Below are positions 23,301 through 35,400 of a DNA stretch of 64,000 nt, piece after piece. Numbering within the stretch: position 1 is the first letter of the stretch; every line of letters begins with the position of its first letter. Location of the stretch: positions 827,568,897 through 827,632,896 of the forward strand of contig NC_081411.1 in NCBI RefSeq assembly GCF_030272615.1, read 5' to 3'. Under the pieces are notes generated by a model. The model ran no database searches. It was not told the origin of the DNA and saw only the letters and a program-made list of their open reading frames with translations. A program made the position numbers and the translations under genes. Source of the stretch: Cryptomeria japonica (Eukaryota > Streptophyta > Pinopsida > Cupressales > Cupressaceae).

Positions 23301-23312
23301 GGGGACATTACA
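23301..23312. other. Element-end motif GGGGACATTACA
   Basis: Exact reverse complement of TGTAATGTCCCC at 14070-14081. The pair could be the outer ends of LTRs of one element that contains the copia insertion. Flanking bases do not match, so there is no target duplication. Confidence 0.4.
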
Positions 23313-25714
23313 ATTTTACATTGGCAATTGATATCACTAGATTCACTACAAAAAGAGATGACAAAGTAGATCATTCCAAAAGCGTTTAGCTCTTCAAGAA
23401 ATGCCAAACCAAGCATATAGGATGGGAATTATGTTATTTTACCTATCATAATGCCCAGCTTTGAAGATGATGTCCAATGAAGTGATAGTTCATTTCTCTG
23501 CAGGCCAAATTCCAGTGCTAGATTTTTTGGATAATCAGATTCTTGGAAATCTCTTGCCATAATGACATGTATGGTATCCAAGTAATAGTTATTTTGAGAA
23601 AGAGGATGAAGCCTAAGTTACCGGTTTGGGTTCGATGGCTTGGTTCACAGGTTTGGGCAAAAAAAGTTTGGGGTTGGGTTTGTTGATACAAAAACGCATA
23701 AAAATCAGAAATAAATGCATATTTGCAGCAGTAATTAAGTCCAAAAAACACCACCATGCTAATAGTCAAATAACAAAATACACTACCATATCAATAGTCA
23801 AATATTATTTAAACTCAACTGTCATGATATATATTAAAGTTCGAAAATAATAATGTCAAGTGCCAACAATCAGCAATCATTGATCAAATATCATATGGAT
23901 CAATATTATCCTCCTCCATATTAAATGATTTATATAGTGGTAAATTAGAACAACTACAAATTCAAAAAAGTCAAAAAAGAATTGAAAATGCACCAAATTG
24001 GGTGGATGTGTGAGTTTGGGGATGAAATTTGTCCTAGATTTGCTTGGATTTGACAGTGTTGGACCCATAGGCTGGGGCCAGAACCCTGTGTGTCCCCACA
24101 GTGAACCAGTCCAGGACCTGGCTTCATTTCTTGGCGAACCGGTAACACAGGATGAAGCAATTGCTTATAAATAATGACAATCTAATTTCCATTTAATCCT
24201 TGTGGTTGCTAATCATTGTGGATTTGTTTATTGTCTGTTAGCTTTGTTATTTCTCTTTGTCCATACCCATATTCTTGTTAGTCTCTCTCTCTCTCTCTCT
24301 CTCTCCTGTTTTATTTCCATAGAATTGCAATAAAGTAACAGTGTTTCATGGAGTCCTGGGATGTGGGGACAGTTCCAAGGATGGTAAGTCTTTTCCAAAA
24401 TTAGGGACGGTGGCTAAAATAATATATAATATTTGAAAAATTAATAATATATCAGCTTTGAGTCAGTATTCTTCAATGTTGCAAAGTTATTGAAATTGTT
24501 TAAAGCGTAAAAAAGTTGAGATTTTCATGCCTTAAACTTGCCAACATGGTTGGTTGCTGCACCTCTGAAGCGGCAGAGTTGTTTGAATTTGAACTAATGT
24601 TAGGCAGAATGCTAATCTGTATAGCAGGACATTACAGTTACAGTGCTTTTAGGTGGAACAGGGGGACACCATTTGTGCAGAGAATGGATCTAGTAATGAC
24701 GTCTTTACTAGGTTCACATAACCAAACCAGAAACTTCCAATTTTCTTTCTACTTCATTTGTCATATCCATTTTTTTTCCTATACCTGGCTACATTGCTAA
24801 ATGTCTCATCAATTATCCTGGAAAGAAGTCACTTTTTTCCTTGTTACTGAAGTCAGTTGAGATAACCAGCAGTACAGAAATTAAGTATCTGTAGAATCAC
24901 TAAATCAGTTTAGTTTCATTACTGACCTATGAAATCCTGTTTTGCTAATTGGAGTCCAGGATTAGCAATTCTTGTTTTCACCATAATATGGTTGGTGTCT
25001 GTTTATGCATAATCAGGTTTAACAAATGTGATATAGAGATCCAAATTTCAACAGTGCATATAGCATGTACAGTAGCCTGATTTGATCGGGTCTGCTCATT
25101 TTCAGCTTGCGATTTCCAACAAACTGTCATTTGAAAATTATTCACGCTTACCTAAAATTTAAAAATACAACAAATATAGGATGAATTTTAAGTCTGTTCA
25201 TCGGAATAAGATGGACACTTACTTATTTGGATTGAATCATTTTTTTTATTGAAAATAGTAGACAGCTGCCTTTGTAAAGAGCCATAAGTTACCTCACATT
25301 CTCGTATGTTTGTTAACCCTGTTTAATTTGGGCTTGTTGATCAATAGTTTGCAATTTCCAACAAACAGACTTAAATTATTATTGTTGATCTATTCCTTAC
25401 ATTTTCAATAAACATAAGATAGCGCTTTAATCAGTTAATTTATACAGCTATTTTTATCAAAATAAGAATGGTAACTGCTCATTTGGAGTGAAGCAATTGA
25501 TTTATTTAAGTAGAAGATAGACAAATGCATTTTAAAAATCTACATGAACAACCTTCTCATTTTCTTTTCAATCAAAAAAACTAATATTTTATGTCTCTAA
25601 CATGAGATTTGCACTTCACCCACTTCCTCTTTGGATAGAATCCTAAATTATTACAATTATCTTTATTATAATCTTTTAACATAATCTTTTTGGTGTGGAT
25701 TTGTGGATTTCCAG
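23313..25714. other. Presumed intron or upstream region of the fibrillin gene
   Basis: No upstream exon of the fibrillin gene could be recognised. Contains a (TC)n run at 24282-24305 and otherwise anonymous AT-rich sequence ending in a pyrimidine-rich stretch and the acceptor AG at 25713-25714. Confidence 0.45.
24282..24305 (+). repeat. (TC)n microsatellite
   Basis: Uninterrupted TC dinucleotide run of about 12 units. Confidence 0.95.
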
Positions 25715-26311
25715 TTATACATCATTTTCAGAGCTTTTGCCTTTAATAGCAGCAGGCAGGCTGCCTTTCGTGAAGATAGGGAAAATATGCCAATCAATTA
25801 ATACAGACAAATTCACCATAGAGAATTCTGTTTCTTATATTGGGCCATTTGCCACTTCCTCAGTACGTGCTTTGGCATCCTTTGAAGTCCGTAGTTCCAA
25901 GCGAATACAGGTAGGTGCCTTTTATCTAACAATCCAATGTACAAGTCATGTGATGGCATTATATTTTGAGTAAATGATTACATGCTTTTCTCACAGGTGA
26001 AGTTTGAGGAAGGAATAATCCCTCCACCTAAAATTACAAGCAAACTGGATATTCCTGAGAACATCGAGTTCTTTGGACAGAAGATAAATTTGAGTTCTCT
26101 TCAAGGATCTCTTTATCCTTTTCAAGAAGCTGTAACAAGGATATCCCAGGTGATATCAGGACAGTCCCCACTGAAAATTCCTATCAGGAGAGATGGAGCT
26201 CAATCTTGGTTACTGACTACATATCTAGATGAGGATTTGCGGATATCAAGAGGAGATGGTGGTGGACTTTTTGTTCTTGTCAAGGAAGGGAGTTCTCTTC
26301 TGAACCTATAA
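25715..26311 (+). CDS. FBN1: Fibrillin (PAP) FBN1/FBN2-type, last two exons
   Basis: Two coding exons, 25715-25910 and 25997-26311, separated by an 86-bp GT...AG intron (donor CAG|GTAGGT, acceptor CTCACAG|GTG, phase 0). The first exon begins after TTTCCAG in phase 2. The joined product is about 170 residues: YTSFSELLPLIAAGRLP, IENSVSYIGPFATSS, FEVRSSKRIQ, VKFEEGIIPPPKI, then TTYLDEDLRISRGDGGG and the end KEGSSLLNL. This matches the C-terminal PAP/fibrillin domain of plastid-lipid-associated proteins, which coat plastoglobules in chloroplasts and chromoplasts. The FBN1/FBN2 type fits best; the symbol is an orthology guess. The family is about 300 residues, so the transit peptide and N-terminal half should be on an upstream exon that I do not see. 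There are no stops or frameshifts in either exon. The gene may be functional with a very large intron, or a 3' fragment. Confidence 0.8.
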
Positions 26312-26669
26312 ATTCTTAACTATTACAATATGAATACATTGTATGTGCTCTTGTTCATTCTTTCATATTTACTTTTAATTTGAGAGGTCAGGGTGACCGT
26401 GGAGCTTTAGGGCACCTTGGCCGATGAGAGCATATGAATTGGAGGCTAGTCTTTGCAGATTCTTCAGCCAATGTACCAGTGGACATTTTCTAATTTGTAG
26501 CTGCAAGTTTTAGAGGTAATGTGAGGTATGGTATGCTTAATTTTTTGTTGTTTGCATGTTTTGTTTTCCATAGTAGTAGATATAAATGCTTCCATTTTTA
26601 TGACGTAGGCTTTGATGACTTGTGTGCAAGTTTGTGTAGTTATCATTCATTTTCCTAACTAAACATTTT

Positions 26670-26675
26670 AATAAA
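26670..26675 (+). terminator. Candidate polyadenylation signal of the fibrillin gene
   Basis: AATAAA about 360 bp after the stop codon. Plant poly(A) signals are loose, so this is only plausible. Confidence 0.3.
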
Positions 26676-26979
26676 GGCAGAAGGTTAAGGTAATTTTTTA
26701 GGTCATTACCAAAAGAGACCAATTTGGTGTATGAGTTCGGAATTATGGGAGCATTTTGCAAGGGTTTTCCTTTTTTCTTTTTCCATTTAGCTTATATTGT
26801 TTAATCAGCCTTACAACTCTACCACACTTTCAATTCAGACTTGTGACCTCTATAATTCACTACATGTGCCTTCCCATCAAGTTAACTCGATGTACTTTAT
26901 GAGATGATTTAGTTTTCTCCCAATTCATTTCTATTATGCACTTGCCATATGAAGGTCACAAAATCCTGCTTTCTTAGTA

Positions 26980-27292
26980 GCAAGCCCAATCATGCAAAGG
27001 AATATGTAATACTAGGAATTGTGTAGAGAAATTAGAACATAGGCACCCTTAGACCAAAGAGACCAAGGTTTAACAAGACAATAACAATGTGAAAAAGGAT
27101 GAAAACATATGATGGTGCCCATAAGCAATAGCACTTTGTAAAACTAGATACTTGATAACAAAATAATAGGTTTATATGTGTATATGTACATATCCAAACG
27201 AGGCCAAACTAAAGAAGGCACTTAACCTGAAACACATTAGAATATCCTTAGACTAGATTACAAACTCCAACATGTTTCCTTATACTTGACTA
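26980..27292 (-). mobile_element. LTR remnant of an old copia element (left)
   Basis: Sequence at about 27030-27290 is related (roughly 65-70% by eye) to 35820-36070: both contain AAACTAGATACTTGAT, AAGGCACTTA(A/G)CCT and ACATTAGAA. Together with copia coding remnants at 34.4-35.25 kb on the minus strand, this outlines a decayed copia element later split by the gypsy insertion. Confidence 0.6.
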
Positions 27293-27297
27293 GTGAG

Positions 27298-28468
27298 TGT
27301 GATGAACCCCTTGTTGGTTCAATTCTTCAACCTGCTCTAATTTATTATTCTTTTTGTGTTTTTGATTATTAGAGATGGTCTTTCAGAAATAGACAGAAGT
27401 TGCAGAAAGGGTTTCTTTAATTTTCAACACATATTGACAGAATACATGAAATTAATCAGCTGAAACAATAAATTGGAGAATTTAGAAGCATACCCGTAGG
27501 TCCTTAGCCAATTTATTGAATTAAAAGATTCAATTAGCAACTTACAAAGTTATGATTTTTTTTCATTCAGGAAACAATTCAAAATTGCTCTTATTAAGAA
27601 ACTAGACGCCCAAACAGCATGAAAGATGGCGCCAAGATGAGCAAATTGTGAGTCTTGAGAAAGAGACACCCAACTCACAAAGAAACAACAACAAAGAAGA
27701 ATTAAATCCTATCACCGATCTGCCTGAAGAAGTCAGATCTGCTTGCAATAATCACCAATTTGACTTCTAAATGAAGCCAACCACAACTACAACAATTCAA
27801 CTGATCTTTCATAGTCTCACCATTACCATGCACTGAAGAATAGGCGTTCTCCAATGAAGAATCTGGTTTGAAACCCTCAAGCTCCAAAACCCAGAGAGGA
27901 ATGAGATATCAAGTATTCAACAATAATGAAATTGAATTCTCAAAGGGGCGACTTTATGCAAAAACCCACGATTTGCAATTAGGGTTTCTTTTAGGATTAT
28001 AAAAATCTAATAAGTGTTAAAACATTTTTCAATAGGGCGCCCAACTATAGAGAAAATAAATAAGCCACTTAAATAATTTAAGTGAAGTATTTTATTAAAA
28101 AGTCAATGTGACTTTATAATAAAGATCATTAATTAAATATGACCTGTAATTCACTGAAAAATTAATATCTATCTCAATATGACTCCAAAAGGTGAACCGT
28201 AAGAAGCTGGAGATAAAGCTCACAAAACCCATGTGACCAGGGGCCTGTCTAAAAGTAGCCAACTTCCCATCTATAAATAGCAAATCCCCCAAATGGAGTT
28301 AGAAATTGCTCAAACGAAGCCTGAACTAAACCCAACACTAAATTGAAGAACATCATCCTCCTTCCACTGTCTCCATGACCGTTTGTCCATACCTTGTTAG
28401 CCTACGAGGGTCCAGGAAATAAGCTGACTCATCAACTCTAAAGCCCTGACTAGGATGGGGACATCATA
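27298..28468 (-). repeat. 3' LTR of gypsy element
   Basis: 1,171 bp. The polypurine tract AGGAAGGGCGGAC (minus strand, about 28469-28481) adjoins its inner edge. Confidence 0.93.
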
Positions 28469-30110
28469 GTCCGCCCTTCCTGAATTTGCTTGTCCTTGAG
28501 CAAACTCAATGTTGGATGCTGTAAAATGCTATCGCTCTCCCAAGTAGCATCCTCTATTGGTAGATCCTTCCATTTAATAAAAAATTCTTTGATGACACTT
28601 CTCTGCAAATGATGCTCCCTGAACTCCAGAATGGCCTCAGGTATTAGCACTAACTTCCCCTCATCATCCAGGGGTGGTAAAACTGTAGAAGGAACTATAT
28701 GTTGTCTCAATGCCTTCTTAAGGCGTGACACATGGAACACATTATGAACCTTACTATATGCCAGTAAATCTAACTCATAAGCCACCTCACCAACACGCCT
28801 GACAATCACGAATGGTCCATAGTAGCGTGGCTTGAGTTTCTTTGCACCCTTCTTCCTCAAAGTGGACCGCCTGTAGGGCTGAAGCATCAGCTATACCATA
28901 TCTCCAATGTCAAATGCTTGGTCAACCCTCTTTTGATCAACATACTGCTTCTGCTGATTCCAAGCTTTTTGGATGTTCTCACAAAGAGCTCTCATAATTT
29001 CCCGGTTCTCTTGTAACAAATCCCCAGCACTAGGCATTCTGCAATCGCTCAACAATAAATCCAGGAAACTCGGTGCATCATAACCATACAAGGCTCTAAA
29101 AGGTGTCATCTTAATAGTCATGTGGTGAATGAAATTATAACAATACTCGCACAAGTGTAACCACTTCACCCAAGCCTTCTACTGCCCTGAAATGTAGTTC
29201 CGCAGGTATCCTTCCACCCATTTGTTGATAATATTTGTTTGTCCATCAATCTGGGGGTGGTAACTGGCTCGGAGTGAGCTTTGTCCCGCAAAGTCTGAAT
29301 AACTCCTGCCAGAAGTGACCCATGAATCTACTGTACCCATCACTTACAATACTTCGAGGTAAACCATGCAATCTGAATACCTCACGAAAGAAAAGATCGA
29401 CCACCTGTGCAGATGAATAAGTAGTCATGATCGGGAAGAAATGTGCATACTTAGTCAATCGATGAACTACCACATAAATGATGTCACTACCTAAGCTTTA
29501 GGCAAGTCCGTGATGAAGTCCATAGACAAGCATTCCGGCTTCCTGTTATGAATAGGAAGCAGCTGAAGTAACCCTGGAGGAAAGCTGTGCTCTTGCTTGT
29601 TCCGCTGGCAAATAGAACACTCTCTAACATACTGAAGAACATTAAACTTGAGACCCTTCCAAGAGAATCTATCTCGTACTTGCCTATAGGTCTTAAAGTA
29701 ACTAGGATGTCCAGCCATAGGTGAATCATGGAAAGTCCTCAATACTATGCACTTCACCTCAGAACTTGGGACTAGAAATATCCTCTTTTTGTAAATGATG
29801 AGGTCATTCACAAGAGAGTACTTGCTGTCCTGTACTGTCCCATCAATAATACTAGAGGCCCATGGATTCTTGGCATACTCTACTATAATCAAGTGTTTCC
29901 AATCCTCAAAAACAGTTGCCATGGAGCTCAAATGGGGACGGCGAGATAAGGCATCGACAATAATGTTCTGAGTCCCTTTGACATATGAGATGTAAAAATC
30001 ATAAGATTGTAACTTGCTGACCCATTTCTGTTGACGCTCATTTAGATCCCGTTGTCTAAGGAAATGCTTCAAACTATTATGATTGGTTTTGACACAACTT
30101 GCTGCCAACT
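28450..30110 (-). pseudogene. Gypsy RNase H end, integrase and chromodomain
   Basis: Reads from about 30110 down to 28450 with several stops and frame changes. RNase H C-terminus: KTNHNSLKHFLRQRDL and VDALSRRP. Integrase zinc-binding part: HDSPMAGHPSYFKT ... CSICQRNK. Core: CLSMDFITDL and IVSDGYSRFMGHFWQEL. At the place of the third catalytic residue the sequence reads HPQIDGQTNIINKW, so the expected Glu is Asn. The end carries KPRYYGPF, VFHVSRLKKAL and a chromodomain (about 28500-28640: ILEFREHHLQ, EFFIKWKDLPIEDATWE). A chromodomain places it among chromoviruses, where it directs integration into chromatin. Confidence 0.9.
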
Positions 30111-30296
30111 AAATATTGCCTGAAGTTAGCCATTGCATGCATGATGGCCAACATTTCCTTATCATAAATACTATAGCTCCTCTCTGTACCCCTAAGCTTC
30201 CTGCTCTCAAGGTTTGGTGAAATCGGGTAAAGGAAGAATTGGACATGTAGTCATTAATTGCTTGAATTTCTCAAAACACTCCTATGCTAGAGGTGT
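30110..30296 (-). pseudogene. Gypsy RNase H N-terminal part, deleted
   Basis: In a different frame the minus strand reads SRKLRGTERSYSIYDKEML and MANFRQYLVGSK. The segment normally before it, with the first catalytic Asp, is absent: LPDFTKP is joined directly to SRKL near 30206-30216. I infer a deletion of about 100 bp. Confidence 0.7.
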
Positions 30297-31972
30297 TCAA
30301 ACAAATGCACCCTTCTTTGTCAAATCAGTAAGTGGTGCGGCATGCCGTGAAAAACCACTAACAAATCGACTGTAGAAGGCACATAAACCAACAAATCCCT
30401 TGAGCTGAGTCAAGGTCTCAGGCGTAGGCCAATTAACAATGGCACGAACCTTATCATGATCCATGCGAACTCCCTCTCTGCTGATTATGTGACCCAAATA
30501 CAAAAGTTTTGCCATTCCCAATGCACACTTGGACTCCTTGGCGTAAAAGGACTCCCTGTCAAGTATGCCTAAAACAGTATCCAAGTGAACTAGGTGCTCC
30601 TCCCAAGTTCTACTATAAACCAAAATGTCATCAAAGAAAACCAGAACAAATCTCCTCAACTGAGACTGGAAGACCTTGTTCATAGTGGACTGAAAGGTGG
30701 TTGGTGCATTGGTCAACCCAAAAGGCATAACCAAAAACTCATAGTGTCCACAATGACATTTGAATGCAGCCTTCTCAATACCCTGCTCCTTGACACTGAT
30801 CTGATGGTAACCTGTCCTCAAGTCAATCTTAGAGAAATAACAAGCTCCGTGAAGCTCATCTAACAACTCATCGATTCGAGGAATGGGATACCTGTTCTTG
30901 ATAGTCCTTCTATTCAACATACGGTAATCAATGCACATTCTAAGTGTGCCATCTTTCTTCTTCACCAAAACAACTGATGAAGTGAAAGGAGATTTACTCA
31001 GCCTTATGTGTCCCATTGCTAGAAGTTCTTTGATGGTTTTCTCAATTTCATCTTTAACCGCTTGGGGTGTCGGTAAGGTGTAATCATGATGGGCTTGGTG
31101 CGCTCTTCAAGCTCAATAATGTGCTCTATGCCTCTATCAGGAGGCCTACCAAGAGGTATGTCACTAAACACCTTTGTGTGCTTAACTCTAAGCTCTTGAA
31201 TATCTGAATGGTAAGGTGTTTTATGCTGCTCTTCATAAGTAGGCATTAGTTTACACTCCGTTGCCCAATCCACCATGTTATGTCTGATAAGTCTCCACAT
31301 TCTTTTAAGAGTGATTAATTTTAAGTTGCTGGCCTTGATAGCTTTAAGAACATGATTAGTCACATCAACTTTGAATTTCATCTCCATATCTCTAAGGTTG
31401 AGCGTAAATTCACCTATTGCATGAAGCCACGTCATGCCAAGGACCATATCCATGTTTCCCATGTTAACCACATAAAAGTCAGCTTTGAATTTATAATTAT
31501 TGAGTTTCATGGGCAAGTCTGAAATCATTCTATCACAAGTTAGCACATTACCATCAGCAACTTTCACTCTTATGCCTTCAAACTCTTGAGTTTGAATCCC
31601 ACGCTTCTCCACCAACCATGCATCTATGAAGTTATGAGTTGCACCTATATCAAGTAGAGAGATGACTCTTTGACCAGCCAAGAGTCCACGCAACCTAAAA
31701 GAACCTTCTCCTTGCATGCTAGACATATGAACTTCTCGTAGATCAAATTCTCCTTCATTTTCAATTCTCTTCTCTGAATTTTTAGTTTCTGAATCATCTT
31801 GATCAGCTTGGTGGCCTATGTTATCAGTCATGTTTTCTCCCTCATGAAACCACTCCATATTCCTATTTTGACCCTTAGGCTTGAGGGGACAATCATGGTT
31901 TTGATCAGAAGGGCCCTTACAATGAAAACACAACTTCCTTTTACGCAAATCATTAAGTGTTTCCCCGTCCAA
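30297..31972 (-). pseudogene. Gypsy zinc knuckle, protease and reverse transcriptase
   Basis: 31972-31019 carries the knuckle CFHCKGPSDQNHDC (CX2CX7HXC spacing typical of these elements) and the protease, whose active-site D(S/T)G triad reads DIG (LLDIGATHNFID), so it should be inactive. A 1-nt loss near 31059-31062 moves the RT start (KDEIEKTIKELLAMGHI) to the next frame. RT 31016-30297 is open: CIDYRMLNRRTIKNRYPIPR, FSKIDLRTGYHQI, MPFGLTNAPTTFQ, FFDDILVYS and ILYLGH-like LLYLGHIIS. It ends at a TAG after LTKKGAFV. Confidence 0.92.
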
Positions 31973-32182
31973 AGGTGCTGCAAACTTCTTCCCTTAATCC
32001 ACATTTTTTTATTTCTTTGGATCAGACTTGTTGTCATTAAATGATGAGGACGGTTTGGAGTTGTTTGGAGTGAACTTACTACGAGGAGCGGTAAGTTCCA
32101 TGCTACCTGCCTTCCTCATGGCTTCTTGCAAGGTAGGGGGATCAAAAGCCTTAATCCAACCCTTCATAGGCTCATAAAGACC

Positions 32183-33044
32183 TTAAACAAAAAGAATGAC
32201 CAACCTTCTCTCTGAGATGTTAGTTACTATAACTGAAAGCTTTTGAAATTCACTACCGTAAGATTTTAAGCTTCCCATTTGTTTCAGTTGGGCTAGATCC
32301 CTAATATACAACTCTGGATTTTTTTTATCAAAACGCTCAACCAATCTGTCAGTGAATTCTTGGTATGTAGTAATAACGTCATGATGCAAAGTTACCATCC
32401 CATGGTGCCACCAATTATGTTCTACCCCATCCAAATGCAAAGCTGCAAACTTAATAACATCTTCTTCTGACATAGGACGTAGGGTTAGGAAGGTATCCAA
32501 GTTGCTAATCCAAGCTCTGGCTGTAATTCTACCGCTGCCATCAAAAGTAGAAAGTGTGAGCTTGTTGATTGCATATTTGAGATCATTAGTTTTATTCCAA
32601 GGTTTTTGATTATTCCAATTCCTGTTATGATCTCTCTTTTGACTTATATACCTATCAAAGTTAAGGTTATCCTTAAACTTTCTATGGTAATCTATCCCAC
32701 TCATCATGCATTGCCATGATATTGTCACCAAAAACCATGTCATCTCCAGCTTCTGAATCAACCTCATCTTCAAGTTCAGCTCTGACAAAAGTGGGGCGTG
32801 TGGGTCTATCATATGTGTGTGTGTTAGTCACATGAGCTCTAGAATGACCAACAATACTGCCATTCTCTTCTTGATTCTGATCATTACCTTTAGGTATTGA
32901 AAGTTGTTGTATGGCGGTAGTCAGTTGTTGCAACATTATTGCTATCTGTTGTTGTCCATATGCTATACCTCTCATGACCTCCCTTGCCTTGTTGTCATCA
33001 TTCTGTGTAGTGTTTTATGTGGCTTCTTCATTCTTGTCACCCAT
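32183..33044 (-). pseudogene. Gypsy Gag, broken
   Basis: Likely start ATG at 33044 (MGDKNEEAT), stopped by TAA at 33017-33015, then open again as REVMRGIAYGQQQIAIMLQQ. A frameshift near 32690 leads into the capsid-like part LTLSTFDGSGRITARAWISN and ALHLDGVEHNWWHHG. A stop at about 32183 precedes the region leading to the zinc knuckle. Confidence 0.8.
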
Positions 33045-33180
33045 ATTTTCAATTCGGTTCTGACCAAATTGAATTTGGTTTCCCTGTGAACCGAATCTCT
33101 TGCAGGTATAAAACCTGTGATGCCCAAATTGTTGTTGATGCATATAAAATCCCCTAACCCTCCAGGATGGCAAGATCAGA

Positions 33181-33192
33181 TCTCTGATACCA
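33181..33192 (-). other. Primer-binding site of gypsy element
   Basis: On the minus strand TGGTATCAGAGA, one base inside the 5' LTR. Complementary to initiator tRNA-Met except for the last base. Confidence 0.85.
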
Positions 33193-33193
33193 C

Positions 33194-34359
33194 TGTGATG
33201 AACCCCTTGTTGGTTCAATTCTTCAACCTGCTGTAATTTATTATTCTTTTTGTGTTTTTGATTATTAGAGATGGTCTTTCAGAAATAGACAAAAGTTGCA
33301 GAAAGGGTTTCTTAATTTCCAACACATATTGACATAATAGATTAAATTAATCAGCTGAAACAATAAAATGGAGAATTTAGAAGCATGCCTGTAGGTCCTT
33401 AGCCAATTTATTGAACTAAAAGATTCAATCAGCAACTTACAAAGTTTTGATTTTTTTCATTCAGGAAACAATTCAGAATTGCTCTTATTAAGAAACTAGA
33501 CGCCCAAACAGCATGAATGATGGCGCCAAGATGAGCAAATTGCGAGTCCTGGGAAAGAGACCCCCAACTCACAAAGAAACAACAACAAACAAGAATTAAA
33601 TCCTATCACCGATCTGCTTGAAGAAGTCAAATCTGCCTGCAGTAATCACCAATTTGACTTCTGAATAAAGCCAACCACAACTGCAACAATTCAATTGTTC
33701 TTTCACGGTCTCACCATTACCATGCACTGAAGAATAGACGTTCTCCAATGAAGAATCCAGTTTGAAACCCTCAAGCTCCAAAACCCAGAGAGGAATGAGA
33801 TATCAATTATTCAACAATAATGAAATTGATTTCTCAAAGGGGCGGCTTTATGCAAAAACCCATGATTTACAATTAGGGTTGCTTTTAGTGTTATAAAAAT
33901 CTAATAAGTGTTAAAACACTTTTCAATATGGGCACCCAACTATAGAGAAAATAAATAAGCCACTTAAATAAAATTAAGTGAAATATTTTATTAAAAAGTC
34001 AATGTGACTTTATAATAAACGTCATTAATTAAATATAACCTGTAATTCACTGAAAAATTAATATCTCTCTCAATATGACTCCAAAAGATGAACTGTTAGA
34101 AGCCGAAGATAAAGCTCACAAAACCCATGTGACCAGGGGCCTGTCTAAAAATAGCCAAAATGCTATAAATAGCAAATCCCCCAAATGGAGTTAGAAACTG
34201 CTCAAACGAAACCTGAACTGAACCCAACACTGAATTGAAGAACATCATCCTCCTTCCACTGTCTCCATGACCCTCTATCCATACCCTGATAGCCTACGAT
34301 GTCCAGGAAATAAGCTAACTCATCAACTCTAAAGCCCTGACTAGGATGGGGACATCACA
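33194..34359 (-). repeat. 5' LTR of gypsy element
   Basis: 1,166 bp, partner of 27298-28468. A TATA-like CTATTTATAG (minus strand, 34163-34172) is conserved in both LTRs. Confidence 0.93.
34163..34172 (-). promoter_or_regulatory. TATA-like box in gypsy 5' LTR
   Basis: Minus-strand CTATTTATAG, also at 28271-28280 in the other LTR. Confidence 0.45.
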
Positions 34360-34364
34360 GTGAG

Positions 34365-35270
34365 TTAGATCATTGAGATTGTTTTGGAAGATCCCCCTTT
34401 AAAGGAAACTCCTAAGTGTTGATTAAAGATCAAATATCAAGAGATCCTTTGACTTATTGAACTATATACATGGCTCCCTAAAGATGAAATGGTCTATAGA
34501 TATCTTTGAAAATATTTACTAATGTACTTACCTTCTCAATCCAAAAGAAGTCACTTGATCTATCATTTATATCACTATCAATGTGTCCTTTGAGTTCCTT
34601 AAATTGGAGGAAGGATTCATCCTTACACTTGATGCAAATGACCCATATAATTTTGGAAAAGTCATCAATTAAAGTGGCATAGTGTATGGACCCATATAAA
34701 GATGGATTCTTCATAGGTCCACAAATGTCTATATGAATGATCGTTGAAGGCCATAATATACATTAAGTAGATTCTTTCATAAACACCTCTTAATGATGTC
34801 CCCTAAGCATGAAACTTTCAAACACACTACTAGAAGGGCACATAGGGGGAATCTCTAGAGCATTCTTTTAGTACCATGTGGCACATTTTCCCATAGTTGA
34901 TGTGACCTAATTGGTGATGCTAAAGAGTGTTGTTTTCAATTGCCTATTAACCAAAGCAATAGACTGAGAAGGATAAGCATGAATGCCAAGATGGAAAGGA
35001 ACATAACCTATGTGGGAAGAGAGGAACTTAGTCCCTTTACTTTCTCAACATATTTTTGAGATTCCAAATATGAGAACAATCCGTGTTTGTGGAAAAATCT
35101 TCCACAATAAGCACATTTTTAAAGAAATGAGACATACCTCGTTATTTCATCTCTTGTTTGCAAAGTTGGGCATAAAGCATTTGGGAGTATACAATAAGTC
35201 ATATGTCAATATTAGAATGGGACGAACTTTAAACCAAAACTCAAACAACACCAATTTAATTTTCTCGAGA
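34365..35270 (-). pseudogene. Decayed copia Gag/integrase fragment
   Basis: Minus-strand reading with frame changes gives a degenerate zinc knuckle (KCAYCGRFFHKHG, about 35060-35100, last Cys replaced by Phe), a pre-integrase piece (LWHHQLGHINYGKMCH, about 34855-34925) and an integrase piece (ICGPMKNPSLYGS, then HYATLIDDFSKIIWV, about 34600-34740). This is the interior of the old copia element whose LTR remnants flank it; the gypsy element inserted between its left LTR and this part. Confidence 0.75.
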
Positions 35271-35400
35271 ATTTAAAAAATGTAAAGAAATGAAGCAAAT
35301 TAAAAAATTTAAACTTGTAGAGTGCTTTGATAAAAAATGTAAAAGTACAATAACTTGATAAAAACAACAACTTCATAAACTTAAAATTTGGATAGTGTTA

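Larger units (their letters stand above)
27298..34359 (-). mobile_element. Ty3/gypsy chromovirus-type element with both LTRs
   Basis: 3' LTR 27298-28468 and 5' LTR 33194-34359 (read on the minus strand TGTGATGTCCCC...GGGGTTCATCACA; the 3' LTR copy starts TATGATG). Flanked by the 5-bp target duplication GTGAG (27293-27297 and 34360-34364). LTRs differ by very roughly 5-7% by eye, older than the copia at 14.4 kb. Order on the minus strand is primer-binding site, Gag, protease, RT, RNase H, integrase, chromodomain. Stops, frameshifts and changed catalytic residues make it defective. Confidence 0.95.

Noticed and set aside
14070-23312. DNA transposon with 12-bp terminal inverted repeats
   Set aside because: There is no target duplication next to the ends and no transposase; LTR ends are a simpler reading.
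24516-24800. Upstream fibrillin exon
   Set aside because: The open frame has no similarity to the fibrillin N-terminal part and no suitable splice sites at its ends.
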